From Paracoccus shanxieyensis (GTDB lineage: Bacteria; Pseudomonadota; Alphaproteobacteria; Rhodobacterales; Rhodobacteraceae): DNA of 64,000 bases. The translations under genes were made by a program, and so were the position numbers. The notes under the pieces are model-generated. The model was not told where the DNA came from and did no database searches. It worked only from the letters and a program-made list of their open reading frames with translations. Shown here piece after piece: positions 35,651 to 45,424 of the stretch. The stretch covers positions 42,158 to 106,157 of the forward strand of contig NZ_WMII01000012.1 of the NCBI RefSeq assembly GCF_009711265.1. The letters run 5' to 3'. Position 1 is the stretch's first letter. Each line of letters starts with the position of its first letter.

Positions 35651-36489
35651 AACTGCTGCGCTATGGCCCCGAGGGTCAGGAAAAGCCCGGTCTGCTGGAC
35701 GATGCGGGCGCGATCCGCGATCTGTCGGGCCATGTGGCCGACATTGCCGATGACGTGCTGACGCCGGACGGTCTGGCCAGGCTGGCCGCGCTTGACGTGG
35801 ACAGCCTGCCGGTCGTCGATGGCAGCCCGCGCCTTGGCGCCTGCGTCGGCAATGTGCGCAAATTCGTCGCCATCGGCCTGAACTATGCCGACCATGCCGC
35901 CGAAAGCGGGATGCCCGTCCCGTCCGAGCCGGTGGTCTTCAACAAATGGACAAGCTGCATTGTCGGCCCGAACGATGATGTGGTGATCCCCAAAGGCTCG
36001 ACCAAGACCGACTGGGAGGTCGAACTGGGCATCGTCATCGGCAAGCCCGCCCGCAGCGTGTCGCAGGCCGAGGCGCTGGAACATGTCGCAGGCTATTGCG
36101 TCGTCAACGACGTGTCCGAACGGGAATGGCAGCTTGAGCGTGGCGTCAGCTGGGACAAGGGCAAGGGCTTCGACACGTTCGGCCCGATCGGCCCGTGGAT
36201 GGTGACCCGCGACGAGGTGCCGGATCCGCGCAATCTGGGCATGTGGCTTGAGGTCGATGGCAAGCGCTATCAGGACGGCTCGACCAAGACGATGATCTTT
36301 GGGGTCGAGGAGCTGGTGGCCTATTGCTCGAAGCTGATGACGCTGATGCCGGGCGATGTCATCACCACCGGCACGCCGCCGGGCGTCGGTATGGGCCAGG
36401 ATCCCAAGGTGTTCCTGAAGGGCGGCGAGGTGATCCGTCTGGGCATCGACGGTCTGGGCGAACAGACCCAGAAGGTCCGCAAGGCGTAA
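35647..36489 (+). CDS. FAH family hydrolase (2,4-diketo-3-deoxy sugar-acid hydrolase type)
   Basis: A 280-residue fumarylacetoacetate-hydrolase-fold enzyme. The metal and catalytic blocks are IGLNYADHAAESG, TDWEVELGIVIGK (with Glu ligands), NDVSEREWQLERG and GDVITTGTPPGVGMG. Proteins of this length and pattern are annotated as 2,4-didehydro-3-deoxy-L-rhamnonate hydrolase (LRA6) or ureidoglycolate lyase. Here the neighbouring dehydratase, SDRs and hydroxyacid dehydrogenase favour the first: cleaving a 2,4-diketo-3-deoxy acid into pyruvate and a hydroxy acid. The start overlaps the permease stop. It is the last gene of the rightward run and is closed by a hairpin. Confidence 0.84.
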   Translation: MKLLRYGPEGQEKPGLLDDAGAIRDLSGHVADIADDVLTPDGLARLAALDVDSLPVVDGSPRLGACVGNVRKFVAIGLNYADHAAESGMPVPSEPVVFNKWTSCIVGPNDDVVIPKGSTKTDWEVELGIVIGKPARSVSQAEALEHVAGYCVVNDVSEREWQLERGVSWDKGKGFDTFGPIGPWMVTRDEVPDPRNLGMWLEVDGKRYQDGSTKTMIFGVEELVAYCSKLMTLMPGDVITTGTPPGVGMGQDPKVFLKGGEVIRLGIDGLGEQTQKVRKA

Positions 36490-36510
36490 GCGCCGCGTGC
36501 AAGAATGACG

Positions 36511-36533
36511 GGCGGCGGGGCGATCCCGCCGCC
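36511..36533. terminator. Convergent hairpin after the FAH hydrolase gene
   Basis: GGCGGCGGG pairs perfectly with CCCGCCGCC over a five-base loop and is framed by TGAC and GTCA. It lies between the FAH gene and the convergent dehydrogenase gene. No T-tract, so probably a bidirectional structural terminator. Confidence 0.55.
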
Positions 36534-36540
36534 ATTGTCA

Positions 36541-37434
36541 TCAGGGCAGCGTCGCGCCGGCCTTTTCGGCCAGAATCTTGGCGATGGCGGCGTCGGCCTC
36601 GCGGCCAAGGCCCGCTTTGGATGCCGCGCGATACAGATCCAGCGAGGCATCGGCCAGCGGCACCGGGCTGCCAAGGCTCTGTGCCGCCTCGGTCACGATG
36701 CCCAGATCCTTGACGAAGATGTCCACGGCGGAAAACGGCGTGTAATCCCCCGATACGACCTGCGGCCCGCGGTTCTGGAACATCCAGCTGTTGCCCGCGC
36801 ATTCGGTGATGACCTGCTGCACGGTGGCAAGATCCAGCCCGGATTTCGCCGCAAGCACCATCGCCTCGGCCATGGCGGCGATATGCACGCCCGCCAGAAG
36901 CTGGTTGATCAGCTTCATCCGGCTGCCCGCGCCGATCTGATCGCCCAGCCGGAACACCCGCGCCGCGATGGCGTCCAGCGCGGGCTGGATGCGGTCGAAG
37001 GCCGCTGCCGGACCCGAGGCCATGATGCTGATCTGCCCGTCCCGCGCCTTGGCGATCCCGCCCGAGACCGGCGCGTCGATGGCCACCATCCCGGCCCCGT
37101 GCAGATCGTGCGCAATGGCAATCGTGTCATCGGGTGGCATGGTCGGGCACAGAACGAAGATCGTGCCGGGCCGCGCGGCAGCGGTCGCGCCCTGATCGCC
37201 GAACAGCACGGCCCGCGTCTGCGCCGCGTTCACGACATAGACAAAGACCACATCGGCATCCCGCGCCGCCTCGGCGGGGCTGGCGGCCGGGCTGCCGCCT
37301 GCCGCGGCCAGTTCGTCGCGCGGCGCCTGCGCCAGATCGACGCCCGCGACGGCAAAGCCCGCACGCGCCAGCGACAGCGCCGCGCCCAGCCCCATCGAGC
37401 CAAGGCCGATGACGGCAGTCCTCAGATCGGTCAT
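36541..37434 (-). CDS. 3-hydroxyisobutyrate dehydrogenase family protein (LtnD/GarR-like)
   Basis: A 297-residue beta-hydroxyacid dehydrogenase. The NAD(P) fingerprint is VIGLGSMGLGAALSLARAG near the N-terminus, the substrate motif is DAPVSGGIAKARDGQ, and the catalytic lysine is in GSRMKLINQLLAG. The group includes tartronate semialdehyde reductase, L-threonate dehydrogenase (LtnD) and 3-hydroxyisobutyrate dehydrogenase. Sugar-acid neighbours favour LtnD or a tartronate semialdehyde reductase. The ATG at 37434 is chosen over a GTG two codons upstream because the GGGGAGGG box is better spaced. It is transcribed leftward, probably with the adjacent FCD regulator. Confidence 0.83.
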   Translation of the reverse strand: MTDLRTAVIGLGSMGLGAALSLARAGFAVAGVDLAQAPRDELAAAGGSPAASPAEAARDADVVFVYVVNAAQTRAVLFGDQGATAAARPGTIFVLCPTMPPDDTIAIAHDLHGAGMVAIDAPVSGGIAKARDGQISIMASGPAAAFDRIQPALDAIAARVFRLGDQIGAGSRMKLINQLLAGVHIAAMAEAMVLAAKSGLDLATVQQVITECAGNSWMFQNRGPQVVSGDYTPFSAVDIFVKDLGIVTEAAQSLGSPVPLADASLDLYRAASKAGLGREADAAIAKILAEKAGATLP

Positions 37435-37449
37435 GCCCACCCTCCCCGG

Positions 37450-38196
37450 TCAGACATTCGTCGAAAGATCATAGCTCATGCGCGCGATGCAGGGATCGGG
37501 TCGGTCGAAGTAATCGGGCGACAGCCGCACCACCGCCTCCAGATCCTGAAACACCCGCCGCAGATGCACCCGCATGGCGGTTTCCGCCGCATCCAGATCG
37601 CCCTGACCCATCGCCTGCACGATGGCGCGGTGCTGATCCAGCATCACCTCGCGCGGGGTCAGCGCCGATACCAGATGCCGGATACGGTCGATATGGATCT
37701 TCATGCCCTGAAGATGGCTCCAGACCAAGGGCTTGCCCGCAATGGCGGCAAGGCCGGAATGGAATTCCTGATCCAGACTCAGCAATCCCAGCGCATCGTC
37801 GGCAGCCAGCGCCGCCTGCCGGTCCACCAGTTCCAGCAGGCCCGTGACCTGATCGGGTCGGGCATTGCGGGCGGCAAGGCGCACGATATCGGCCTCGACC
37901 GCTTCGCGGATGAAGCGGGTGTCCAGCACCCAGTCCAGATCGATCCGGGTGACGAAGGTGCCGCGCTGAGGGCGCACCTCCAGCAGGCCCTCGGCCGCAA
38001 GGCGGATGAAGGCCTCGCGCACGGGTTGACGCGACAGGGCGTATTGATCGGCGATATCCTGTTCGGACAGGCGCATCCCCGGCATCAGATCGCCGCTGAC
38101 GATCCGCCGGCGCAGCAGCGCGTGCATCTGGGCGGCGGCCGGTTCGCCCGCAGCGGGCTGCGGCATGTTTTCCGTTTCCGGAGATCGTTCGTTCAT
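37450..38196 (-). CDS. GntR family regulator, FCD subfamily
   Basis: A 248-residue FCD-type GntR regulator, the third in the region. Winged-helix segments LLRRRIVSGDLMPGMRLSEQ and SRQPVREAFIRLAAEGLL are followed by an FCD domain with LDQEFHSGLAAIAGK, LDQHRAIVQAMGQGD and MRVHL. It differs enough from the other two in the first 20 residues and in the effector domain to suggest a different ligand. The ATG at 38196 follows GGGGGTG; the earlier open frame has no site. It lies 15 bases ahead of the dehydrogenase gene it probably controls, and 43 bases after the stop of galM, so it may receive read-through from the galactose operon. Confidence 0.85.
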   Translation of the reverse strand: MNERSPETENMPQPAAGEPAAAQMHALLRRRIVSGDLMPGMRLSEQDIADQYALSRQPVREAFIRLAAEGLLEVRPQRGTFVTRIDLDWVLDTRFIREAVEADIVRLAARNARPDQVTGLLELVDRQAALAADDALGLLSLDQEFHSGLAAIAGKPLVWSHLQGMKIHIDRIRHLVSALTPREVMLDQHRAIVQAMGQGDLDAAETAMRVHLRRVFQDLEAVVRLSPDYFDRPDPCIARMSYDLSTNV

Positions 38197-38239
38197 AGGC
38201 ACCCCCACCCCCCTATTTCGCGGCAAGCGGGGGCTGTCG

Positions 38240-39247
38240 TCAACAGCCGCTCTGCGGGCCGAAGTTCAGGCATGTGATCTGGCGATAGATATGGCCGACG
38301 GGCAGCATGGCCGAGGGATACTCCGGGTGATGCGGACTGTCCGGCCAGAACTGCGATTCCAGCGCGATACCCGCATGGCGTGCATAGGGCAGACCTTGCA
38401 GGCCGGGCGCGCCGGGGCGGATGTGATCGCCCGCATAGACCTGCAACCCCGGCATGGTCGAGGCGACGGTCATGCGCAGCCCGCCCGCGTCCAGCCATGC
38501 GGCGTCCTCTGGCACCAGACGGTCGCGGTCGCCCGTGCACAGGTTGTGGTCGATCAGCGGTCCGGCCAGCCGGTCGCCCAGCCGCACGGGGCTGCGGAAA
38601 TCCAGATGCGTGCCCTCGACCGGCGCGGGCGCGCCCAGCGGGATCAGCGCCGGATCGACCGGCAGATAGGTCTGCGCCGCGACGCTCAGCCGGTGATCCG
38701 AGATATCGGCGCGGCCATCCAGATTGAAGAAGCTGTGCTGCGCGAAACTGCACGGCGTCACCTCGCTTGCGGCAGCAAGGATGGCGATGCGCAGGCAGGC
38801 GCCGGGCATGATGCGGTAATGCACCCGCACGATCATCGCGCCGGGAAAGCCCATATGCCCGTCGGGCAGGCTGTCGAAAAAGGTCGCATGATCCGCGCCG
38901 TGATCGGCCAGCGTCCATTTGCGCATCCCGGTGCCATCCGCGCCGCCATGCAGGGTGGTGCGGTCGGCCTCGTTGCGGTCCAGCCTGTGGGTCTGGCCGT
39001 CGCAGCTGTATTCGCCGCCCGCGATGCGGTTGGCATAGCGCCCGACGATGGCGCCGAAATACCGCCCCTCGGTCAGATAGGGGGTCAGATCGGGAAAGCC
39101 CAGCACCAGCGGATGCGGCGTGCCGTCTAGACGCAGATCCTGCAAGGTCGCGCCATAGGTCAGCAGGCTGGCCGACATGCCATGGGCGCGGATGGTGATG
39201 CGATCCACATTGCGCCCGTCGGGAAGCGTGCCGAAAGACGCGATCAT
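38240..39247 (-). CDS. galM: Aldose 1-epimerase (mutarotase)
   Basis: A 335-residue galactose mutarotase-like enzyme that interconverts alpha and beta anomers so the dehydrogenase receives the right form. The substrate-binding Arg is in GRYANRIAGGEY, the catalytic histidine probably in AQHSFFNLDGRADISDH, and the C-terminal glutamate in ALESQFWPDSPHHPEYPS. Length is usual for the family. It is the last gene of the nine-gene leftward operon, and its ATG overlaps the lactonase stop (ATGA). Its presence fits oxidation of a free aldose rather than Leloir metabolism, since no galK or galT is nearby. Confidence 0.9.
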   Translation of the reverse strand: MIASFGTLPDGRNVDRITIRAHGMSASLLTYGATLQDLRLDGTPHPLVLGFPDLTPYLTEGRYFGAIVGRYANRIAGGEYSCDGQTHRLDRNEADRTTLHGGADGTGMRKWTLADHGADHATFFDSLPDGHMGFPGAMIVRVHYRIMPGACLRIAILAAASEVTPCSFAQHSFFNLDGRADISDHRLSVAAQTYLPVDPALIPLGAPAPVEGTHLDFRSPVRLGDRLAGPLIDHNLCTGDRDRLVPEDAAWLDAGGLRMTVASTMPGLQVYAGDHIRPGAPGLQGLPYARHAGIALESQFWPDSPHHPEYPSAMLPVGHIYRQITCLNFGPQSGC

Positions 39248-40085
39248 GCCAGCACGCGCGGTTCTGGCAGGCCCTTCGGCCCGTCGGGCAGCACCAGCCA
39301 GCTGCGCCCGTCCTCTGCGCCATCCAGATCCACGGCGGCGCTGGTCAGCAGGATGCGGTCCAGCCGTTCGCCCATGAAGGCCGGGCAGGTGACCTGCGCG
39401 GCGGGCAGGCTGATCTGGTCCAGCACCCGGCCATCCGGGGCGTGACAGGCCAGCCGCCCGGTGCCCCAGCGCGCATTCCAGAAATTGCCCTGCGCATCCG
39501 TGACCGCCCCATCGGGATATTCGTCCGAGCCGCTGAAATCCAGAAACACCTGCGGATCGCCTGCGGGCCAGCCTTCGCCGTCCAGCGATTGCTGCCAGAC
39601 CGTCTGCAGATGCGTGTCGGCGTAATAGGCGGTCGCGCCATCGGGCGAAAAGCAGATCGCATTCGGGATCGAGACCCGATCGCGCAGCTTGACCAGCTTG
39701 CCCCGATGGAACCGGTAAATGGCGCCCGCCTCGGGGCTGCCGTCCAGCGCCATGGTGCCGATCCAGAACCCGCCAAAGGGGTCGGCGCGCCCGTCATTCG
39801 ACCGGGTGCGGGGATTATCGGCCTCAAGCGGGGTGACATGTTCGCGGCTGCCGTCGCGCAGATCGAAACGGAACAGCGCGGTTTCGCTGGCGATCAGCAA
39901 GGTGTCGCGGTCGATCCATCCCGCCGCCGAGACGCGTTCGTCAAAGCGCCATTCCAGTTCGCGCCCGTGGTCGCGGCTCAGCAGGCGGCGGCCCAGAATG
40001 TCGAACCAGAAGGGCTGCTGGCGTTCGGGATGCCAAAACGCCCCCTCGCCAAGCTGGCAGATGCGGGGATCGAACAGCGTCGATC

Positions 40086-40089
<4 letters not shown>
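39244..40089 (-). CDS. SMP-30 family sugar lactonase
   Basis: A 281-residue six-bladed propeller of the SMP-30/gluconolactonase family, which opens sugar lactones with a divalent metal. The metal ligands are visible in QLGEGAFWHPERQ (Glu), SIPNAICFSPDG (Asn) and SDEYPDGAVTDAQGNFW (Asp). In this operon it should hydrolyse D-galactono- and/or L-arabinono-lactone produced by the dehydrogenase. The start overlaps the dgoA stop, and the stop overlaps galM, both by ATGA junctions, so the four genes are translated as a coupled set. Confidence 0.88.
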
Positions 40090-40679
<590 letters not shown>

Positions 40680-40688
40680 GGGTCTTCC

Positions 40689-41579
40689 TTACGCGATGGC
40701 CGCGCGGGCGGCGGTCAGGCCGGACAGCACAAGTGCCGCGCCGTCCATGACATGGGCATCCGCACCTGCCTGCGTCAACGCCTGATGATAAAACGCGGCA
40801 AGATCCGGCGCGCCGATGATGATCGTGCGCCGGTCCAGCCAAAGCGGACGCGCGGCAGCCAGTTCCGCGCCGACCAGCAGCCCCGACAGCCGCCCGGCGG
40901 CGTCCTGCGCGGGCAGGCCCGCCAGCAGCGCACCGGCCCGCAGCGGGAACATGCCCGCAGGCGACAGGTCGGGATTGGCCAGCGCCTGCGCCGCCGCTTT
41001 CAGGAAGGCGGCAGCATCCGGGCGCGCGTCGCCCACCGTCAGGCGCAGCACGGAATGGCGGGTCAGCAGCGCATAGATCTCTCCGGTCATGAAGGTGTGA
41101 AAGCCTTCGACCATGCCGCCGCTGATGCGCACCCATTTGCAATGCGTGCCGGGCAGGCACAGCGTGCCGTCGAAATCGGGCTGGCCGGCCAGAAAACCGG
41201 CGATCTGGGTTTCCTCGCCGCGCATGACATCGGGCGGGTCCAGTTGCGACAGGCCCGGCAGGATATGCACGTCCAGCCGTGGATCCGCCGCCTTGGGCCG
41301 GATGGCGCGGGCCGGGTCCAGGGCTGCGCAGGGCGTGGCGCGGTATTCCGCCTCGGCCCAGCCGCCACGCGCGCCGACCATGCCGCAGGCGATGACGGGG
41401 GGCCGGCCCGCGATCCAGTCGCCGATCAGATCCAGCAGCGCGGGTTCGAACTGATCCGGGCCAAGCGCACCCATGCCCTTGTCCGAGCTGCGGCTGTCAA
41501 GCACATCCGCCCCGGCCATGGCCCAGACGCGCAGCCGCGTCGTGCCCCAGTCGACGGCAATCCAGTCGGGCGTTACCAA
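40689..41579 (-). CDS. dgoK: 2-dehydro-3-deoxygalactonokinase
   Basis: A 296-residue kinase of the DgoK family (actin-like ATPase fold) that phosphorylates 2-keto-3-deoxygalactonate. The N-terminal phosphate motif is IAVDWGTTRLRVW; ACGMVGARGGW and LCLPGTHCKWVRI are the family blocks, with GEIYALLTRHS after them. The start is a TTG at 41579 overlapping the dehydrogenase stop by seven bases and following GAGG at good spacing; no ATG or GTG is available nearby. It is in the middle of the coupled galactose operon. Confidence 0.9.
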   Translation of the reverse strand: MVTPDWIAVDWGTTRLRVWAMAGADVLDSRSSDKGMGALGPDQFEPALLDLIGDWIAGRPPVIACGMVGARGGWAEAEYRATPCAALDPARAIRPKAADPRLDVHILPGLSQLDPPDVMRGEETQIAGFLAGQPDFDGTLCLPGTHCKWVRISGGMVEGFHTFMTGEIYALLTRHSVLRLTVGDARPDAAAFLKAAAQALANPDLSPAGMFPLRAGALLAGLPAQDAAGRLSGLLVGAELAAARPLWLDRRTIIIGAPDLAAFYHQALTQAGADAHVMDGAALVLSGLTAARAAIA

Positions 41580-42505
41580 TCAAACGCCTCGGTCTGCATC
41601 CGGCGGCCCAGCATCATGGCATCGGCCACATGCCGGAACGGCGCAAGGTCCACATCGCTTTTGCCCCCTTCGATCAGCTTTGCGAACCGAGCATAGATGC
41701 GGTCATATTCCCCGGCAAGCGCACCTTCCAAGGCCAGCGTCTGACCGCCCGCCACGATCGTCGCACCGCCCTGCGACAGATCCAGCACGCCGCGATCGGT
41801 TTCGATGCGCATGTCCCATGTCTGCGGCCCGGTCTCGCGGAAATCGAAATCCAGATCGGCGGGCGCACCTTCTTCGGTCAGCATGGTCAGGCGCGCGGCG
41901 ATGGGCGTGTCGCGGTTTTCGGGAAACTCCAGTTCCGCCGTGGTCGTGTAAAGCGCGGTCGGCAGGATATGGGTCAGGATAGAATAGGCGTTGATGCCGG
42001 GGTCAAAGACGCCCGCGCCGCCGGGGGCAAAGATCCAGTCCTGACCGGGATGCCAGCGCCGCACGTCTTCGCGCCATGTCACGGTGATGCGGGTGATCCG
42101 CCGGTCGGCCAGCCATTTGCGGGCGCGCGGAATCCCCGGCGCGAACTGGCTGTGCCATGCGGTGAACAGCGTCCGGCCCTGTTCGCGCGCGATGCGTTCC
42201 AGCGCCAGCACTTCGGAAACCGAGGTGCCCGGAGGCTTTTCCAAGAGCACATGCCGCCCCGCCAGCAGCGCCTGACGCGCCACGGCAAAGCGGATCTGCG
42301 GCGGCGTGCACAGCGCCACCGCGCCCACATCCGGCATCCGGCGCAGGAAGGTGTCGGCATCGGGGAAGGCGGCGATGCCTTCGGCCCGGTTCACCGGATC
42401 GACGGTCGCCGCCAGCCGGAACACCGGCGACGCCTCAAGGGCTGCGCGATGCTGTTCGCGGGCGATCTTGCCAAAGCCGATGATCGCAAGGTCAATGGCT
42501 GTCAC
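41573..42505 (-). CDS. D-galactose/L-arabinose 1-dehydrogenase (Gfo/Idh/MocA family)
   Basis: A 310-residue NAD(P) oxidoreductase of the Gfo/Idh/MocA family. The fingerprint IIGFGKIAREQH starts the Rossmann fold, EKPPGTSVSEV carries the catalytic-type lysine, and REDVRRWHPGQDWIF followed by GGAGVFDPGINAYSILT matches the L-arabinose 1-dehydrogenase of Azospirillum, which also oxidises D-galactose and gives the 1,4-lactone. Both sugars are therefore likely substrates. It overlaps the dehydratase by 14 bases and dgoK by seven. The lactonase downstream in the same operon is the natural next step. Confidence 0.88.
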   Translation of the reverse strand: MTAIDLAIIGFGKIAREQHRAALEASPVFRLAATVDPVNRAEGIAAFPDADTFLRRMPDVGAVALCTPPQIRFAVARQALLAGRHVLLEKPPGTSVSEVLALERIAREQGRTLFTAWHSQFAPGIPRARKWLADRRITRITVTWREDVRRWHPGQDWIFAPGGAGVFDPGINAYSILTHILPTALYTTTAELEFPENRDTPIAARLTMLTEEGAPADLDFDFRETGPQTWDMRIETDRGVLDLSQGGATIVAGGQTLALEGALAGEYDRIYARFAKLIEGGKSDVDLAPFRHVADAMMLGRRMQTEAFDW

Positions 42506-44234
42506 GTCCCACCTCCGATCCGCGCGGACCTTTCAGGAAGTCGAAATCGGCGCCGGTATCCGCGCCTTCGACATGTTCGTGAAACATCCGGGCATAGCCG
42601 CTGGCAGGGGGCTGGACCGGATTTTTCCATTCGGCCAGACGCCGGGCGATTTCGGCGTCGGACAGGTCCAGATGCAGCCTGCGGTTTTCCACGTCCAGTT
42701 CGATCACATCGCCGCTGCGCACGATGGCCAGCGGGCCGCCGCGCGCGGCCTCGGGGCTGGTATGCAGGACCACCGTGCCATAGGCCGTGCCCGACATCCG
42801 CGCGTCACTGATGCGGACCATGTCGGTGATGCCCTTTTTCAGCACCTTGGGCGGCAGGCCCATATTGCCGACCTCGGCCATGCCGGGATAGCCCTTGGGC
42901 CCGCAGTTTTTCATGACCATGACGCAGGTTTCGTCGATATCCAGCCCGTCGTCATTGATGCGGGCCTTGTAGTCGTCGATATCCTCGAACACCACGGCGC
43001 GGCCGCGATGCTTCATCAGATGCGGGCTGGCGGCCGAGGGTTTCAGCACCGCGCCATCCGGGGCCAGATTTCCGCGCAGAACCGCGATGCCGCCATGCTG
43101 GGTCAGCGCCTTTTCGACGGGCAGGATGACGTTTTCATCCCAGTTGCGGGCGTCCTTGACCTCATCCCAGACGGTGTCGCCGCTGACGGTCAGCGCGTCC
43201 TTGTGCAGCACGCCCGCCTCGCCCAGCCGTTTCAGCACGACGGGCAGGCCCCCGGCATAGAAGAACTCTTCCATCAGATATTTCCCCGAGGGCATCAGGT
43301 TGACGATGGTGGGGATGTCGCGTCCGCAGCGGTCCCAGTCGTCCAGCGTCAGATCGACGCCCACGCGGCCCGCAATCGCCAGCAGGTGAATGACGGCATT
43401 GGTCGACCCGCCGATGGCGCCATTGGTGCGGATCGCGTTTTCAAAGGCCTGCTTGGTCATCACATCGCTGGGCTTCAGATCGTCCTTGACCATCTGCACG
43501 ATGCGGCGGCCTGTCATCTGCGCCATGACGCGGCGGCGGCTGTCCACCGCCGGGATCGCGGCATTGCCCGACAGCGCCATGCCCAACGCCTCGGCCATCG
43601 AGGCCATGGTGGACGCCGTGCCCATGGTGTTGCAGGTGCCCGAAGAACGGCTCATGGCCTGTTCGGCCTCAAGAAAATCCTCTTGCGTCATTTCCCCGGC
43701 CTTCACGGCTTCGGAAAATTTCCACAGATGCGTGCCAGAGCCGATGCGTTCGCCCCGGAACCAGCCGTTCAGCATCGGCCCGCCGGTGACGACGATGGAC
43801 GGAATATCGGTCGAGGCCGCGCCCATCAGCAGGCTGGGCGTGGTCTTGTCGCAGCCGACCATCAGCACCGCGCCGTCGATGGGCTGGCCGCGCATGGCTT
43901 CCTCGACCGCCATGGCGGCAAGGTTGCGATACATCATCGCGGTCGGGCGATAGGTGTTTTCGCTGGCGGAAAACACCGGAACCTCGACCGGGAAGCCGCC
44001 CGCCTCCCAGATGCCAGCCTTCACCTTTTCGGCCAGTTCGCGCAGATGGCCGTTGCAGGGCGTCAGGTCTGACCACGTGTTCAGGATGCCGATGATCGGG
44101 CGGCCATCGAACAGGTCATGCGGATAGCCTTGGTTCTTCAGCCAGCCACGATGGTAGATGGTATCGCGCGAATTGCCGCCATACCAATGTTGCGACCGCA
44201 ATTTGCGCGGCCATTCGGCAGGTTTGAAGGTCAT
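42492..44234 (-). CDS. L-arabinonate/D-galactonate dehydratase (IlvD/Edd family)
   Basis: A 580-residue iron-sulphur dehydratase closely resembling the L-arabinonate dehydratases of Rhizobium and Azospirillum, which remove water to give a 2-keto-3-deoxy acid and also act on galactonate-type acids. Cluster cysteines lie in SDLTPCNGHLR (Cys-60), LMVGCDKTTPS (near 128) and SGTCNTMGTAS (near 201). RISDARMSGTAYGTVVLH marks the C-terminal part. Nothing else in the operon supplies a galactonate dehydratase, so it must serve that step here. Overlaps: one base with gguB, 14 bases with the dehydrogenase gene. Confidence 0.9.
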   Translation of the reverse strand: MTFKPAEWPRKLRSQHWYGGNSRDTIYHRGWLKNQGYPHDLFDGRPIIGILNTWSDLTPCNGHLRELAEKVKAGIWEAGGFPVEVPVFSASENTYRPTAMMYRNLAAMAVEEAMRGQPIDGAVLMVGCDKTTPSLLMGAASTDIPSIVVTGGPMLNGWFRGERIGSGTHLWKFSEAVKAGEMTQEDFLEAEQAMSRSSGTCNTMGTASTMASMAEALGMALSGNAAIPAVDSRRRVMAQMTGRRIVQMVKDDLKPSDVMTKQAFENAIRTNGAIGGSTNAVIHLLAIAGRVGVDLTLDDWDRCGRDIPTIVNLMPSGKYLMEEFFYAGGLPVVLKRLGEAGVLHKDALTVSGDTVWDEVKDARNWDENVILPVEKALTQHGGIAVLRGNLAPDGAVLKPSAASPHLMKHRGRAVVFEDIDDYKARINDDGLDIDETCVMVMKNCGPKGYPGMAEVGNMGLPPKVLKKGITDMVRISDARMSGTAYGTVVLHTSPEAARGGPLAIVRSGDVIELDVENRRLHLDLSDAEIARRLAEWKNPVQPPASGYARMFHEHVEGADTGADFDFLKGPRGSEVGRDSH

Positions 44235-45424
44235 TATGATTTGCTCTTGTTCGAGACATCGAAGATGACGGCGGCCATCAGCACAAGGCCCTTGATGACC
44301 TGCTGATAATCGATGCCGATGCCAAGGATGGACATGCCGTTGTTCATCACGCCCATGATGAAGGCGCCGACCACGGCGCCGATCACCGTGCCCACGCCGC
44401 CCGCCATGGACGCGCCGCCGATGAACACCGCCGCGATCACGTCAAGCTCGAACCCGGTGCCCGCCTTGGGCGTGGCCGAGTTCAGGCGCGCAGACACCAC
44501 CATCCCCGCCAGCGCCGCCAGCATCCCCATATTCATGAAGGTCAGAAACACCACGCGCTCGGAATTGATGCCAGACAGTTTCGCCGCCTTGGCATTGCCG
44601 CCGATGGCAAAGATGCGGCGGCCGATCGTGGTGCGTTCCGACAGGAAAGCATACAGCGCCACCAGCACCGCCATGACGATGAAGACGTTGGGCAGGCCGC
44701 GGAAGTTGGCCAGGGCCCATGTCATCCAGGCCAGCGCAACGAAGATCAGCGCGTTCTTGGCCACGAAGAAGGCAAAGGGTTCGTCGGCAATGCCCACGGC
44801 TTCCTCGCGCCGGCGGTTGCGGACCTGCAGCCACAGGATGACCAGCGCCGCGCCCCAGCCAAGGATCAGCGACAGCGTGTTGGGTTTGTCCGCCCCGAAG
44901 ATGTCGGGAATGAAGCCCGAGGCCAGCATCTGAAACTCGCGCGGGAAGGGACCGATGGACTGGCCCTGCAGCACCCACATCGTCAGCCCGCGAAATACCA
45001 GCATCCCGGCCAGCGTCACGATGAAGCTGGGGATCTTCCAATAGGCGATCCAATAGCCCTGAATGCCGCCGATGACGCCACCCACGACCAGCGAGATCAC
45101 GATAACCAGCGGCACGGGCAGCCCATAGCGCACGATCATCAGCGCGGCCAGCGCGCCGACAAAGGCCGCGACCGAGCCGACCGACAGGTCGATATGCCCC
45201 GCGACGATGACCAGCAGCATCCCCACCGCCATGATGACGATATGGCTGTTTTGCAGGAACAGGTTGGTCAGGTTGACCGGGCGGAACAGGATGCCGCCCG
45301 TGACGATCTGGAAGAACGCCATGATGATGATCAGCGCAAACAGGATGCCGTATTCACGGATGTTGCGGCGGATGAAGCCGAAGGTGTCGCCTTGGCGTTG
45401 TTCTTGTTGGGAAATGTCAGACAT
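44234..45424 (-). CDS. gguB: Multiple-sugar ABC transporter permease GguB
   Basis: A 396-residue inner-membrane permease of the ribose/xylose/galactose (RbsC/XylH/MglC) type, with about ten membrane segments and an extended cytoplasmic loop ([18 protein letters not shown], about residues 200-218). The family block [17 protein letters not shown] is near residue 70, and [19 protein letters not shown] near the end. Together with GguA and ChvE it forms the sugar importer known from Agrobacterium and Azospirillum. Overlaps gguA by eight bases and the dehydratase by one (TAATG). Confidence 0.92.
   Translation of the reverse strand: MSDISQQEQRQGDTFGFIRRNIREYGILFALIIIMAFFQIVTGGILFRPVNLTNLFLQNSHIVIMAVGMLLVIVAGHIDLSVGSVAAFVGALAALMIVRYGLPVPLVIVISLVVGGVIGGIQGYWIAYWKIPSFIVTLAGMLVFRGLTMWVLQGQSIGPFPREFQMLASGFIPDIFGADKPNTLSLILGWGAALVILWLQVRNRRREEAVGIADEPFAFFVAKNALIFVALAWMTWALANFRGLPNVFIVMAVLVALYAFLSERTTIGRRIFAIGGNAKAAKLSGINSERVVFLTFMNMGMLAALAGMVVSARLNSATPKAGTGFELDVIAAVFIGGASMAGGVGTVIGAVVGAFIMGVMNNGMSILGIGIDYQQVIKGLVLMAAVIFDVSNKSKS

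Noticed and set aside
38316..38332. A GATACTCCGGGTG stretch similar to the palindromic repeat
   Set aside because: It lies in the conserved HPEYPS segment of galM and lacks the GGGGCAGAGCCCC hairpin.
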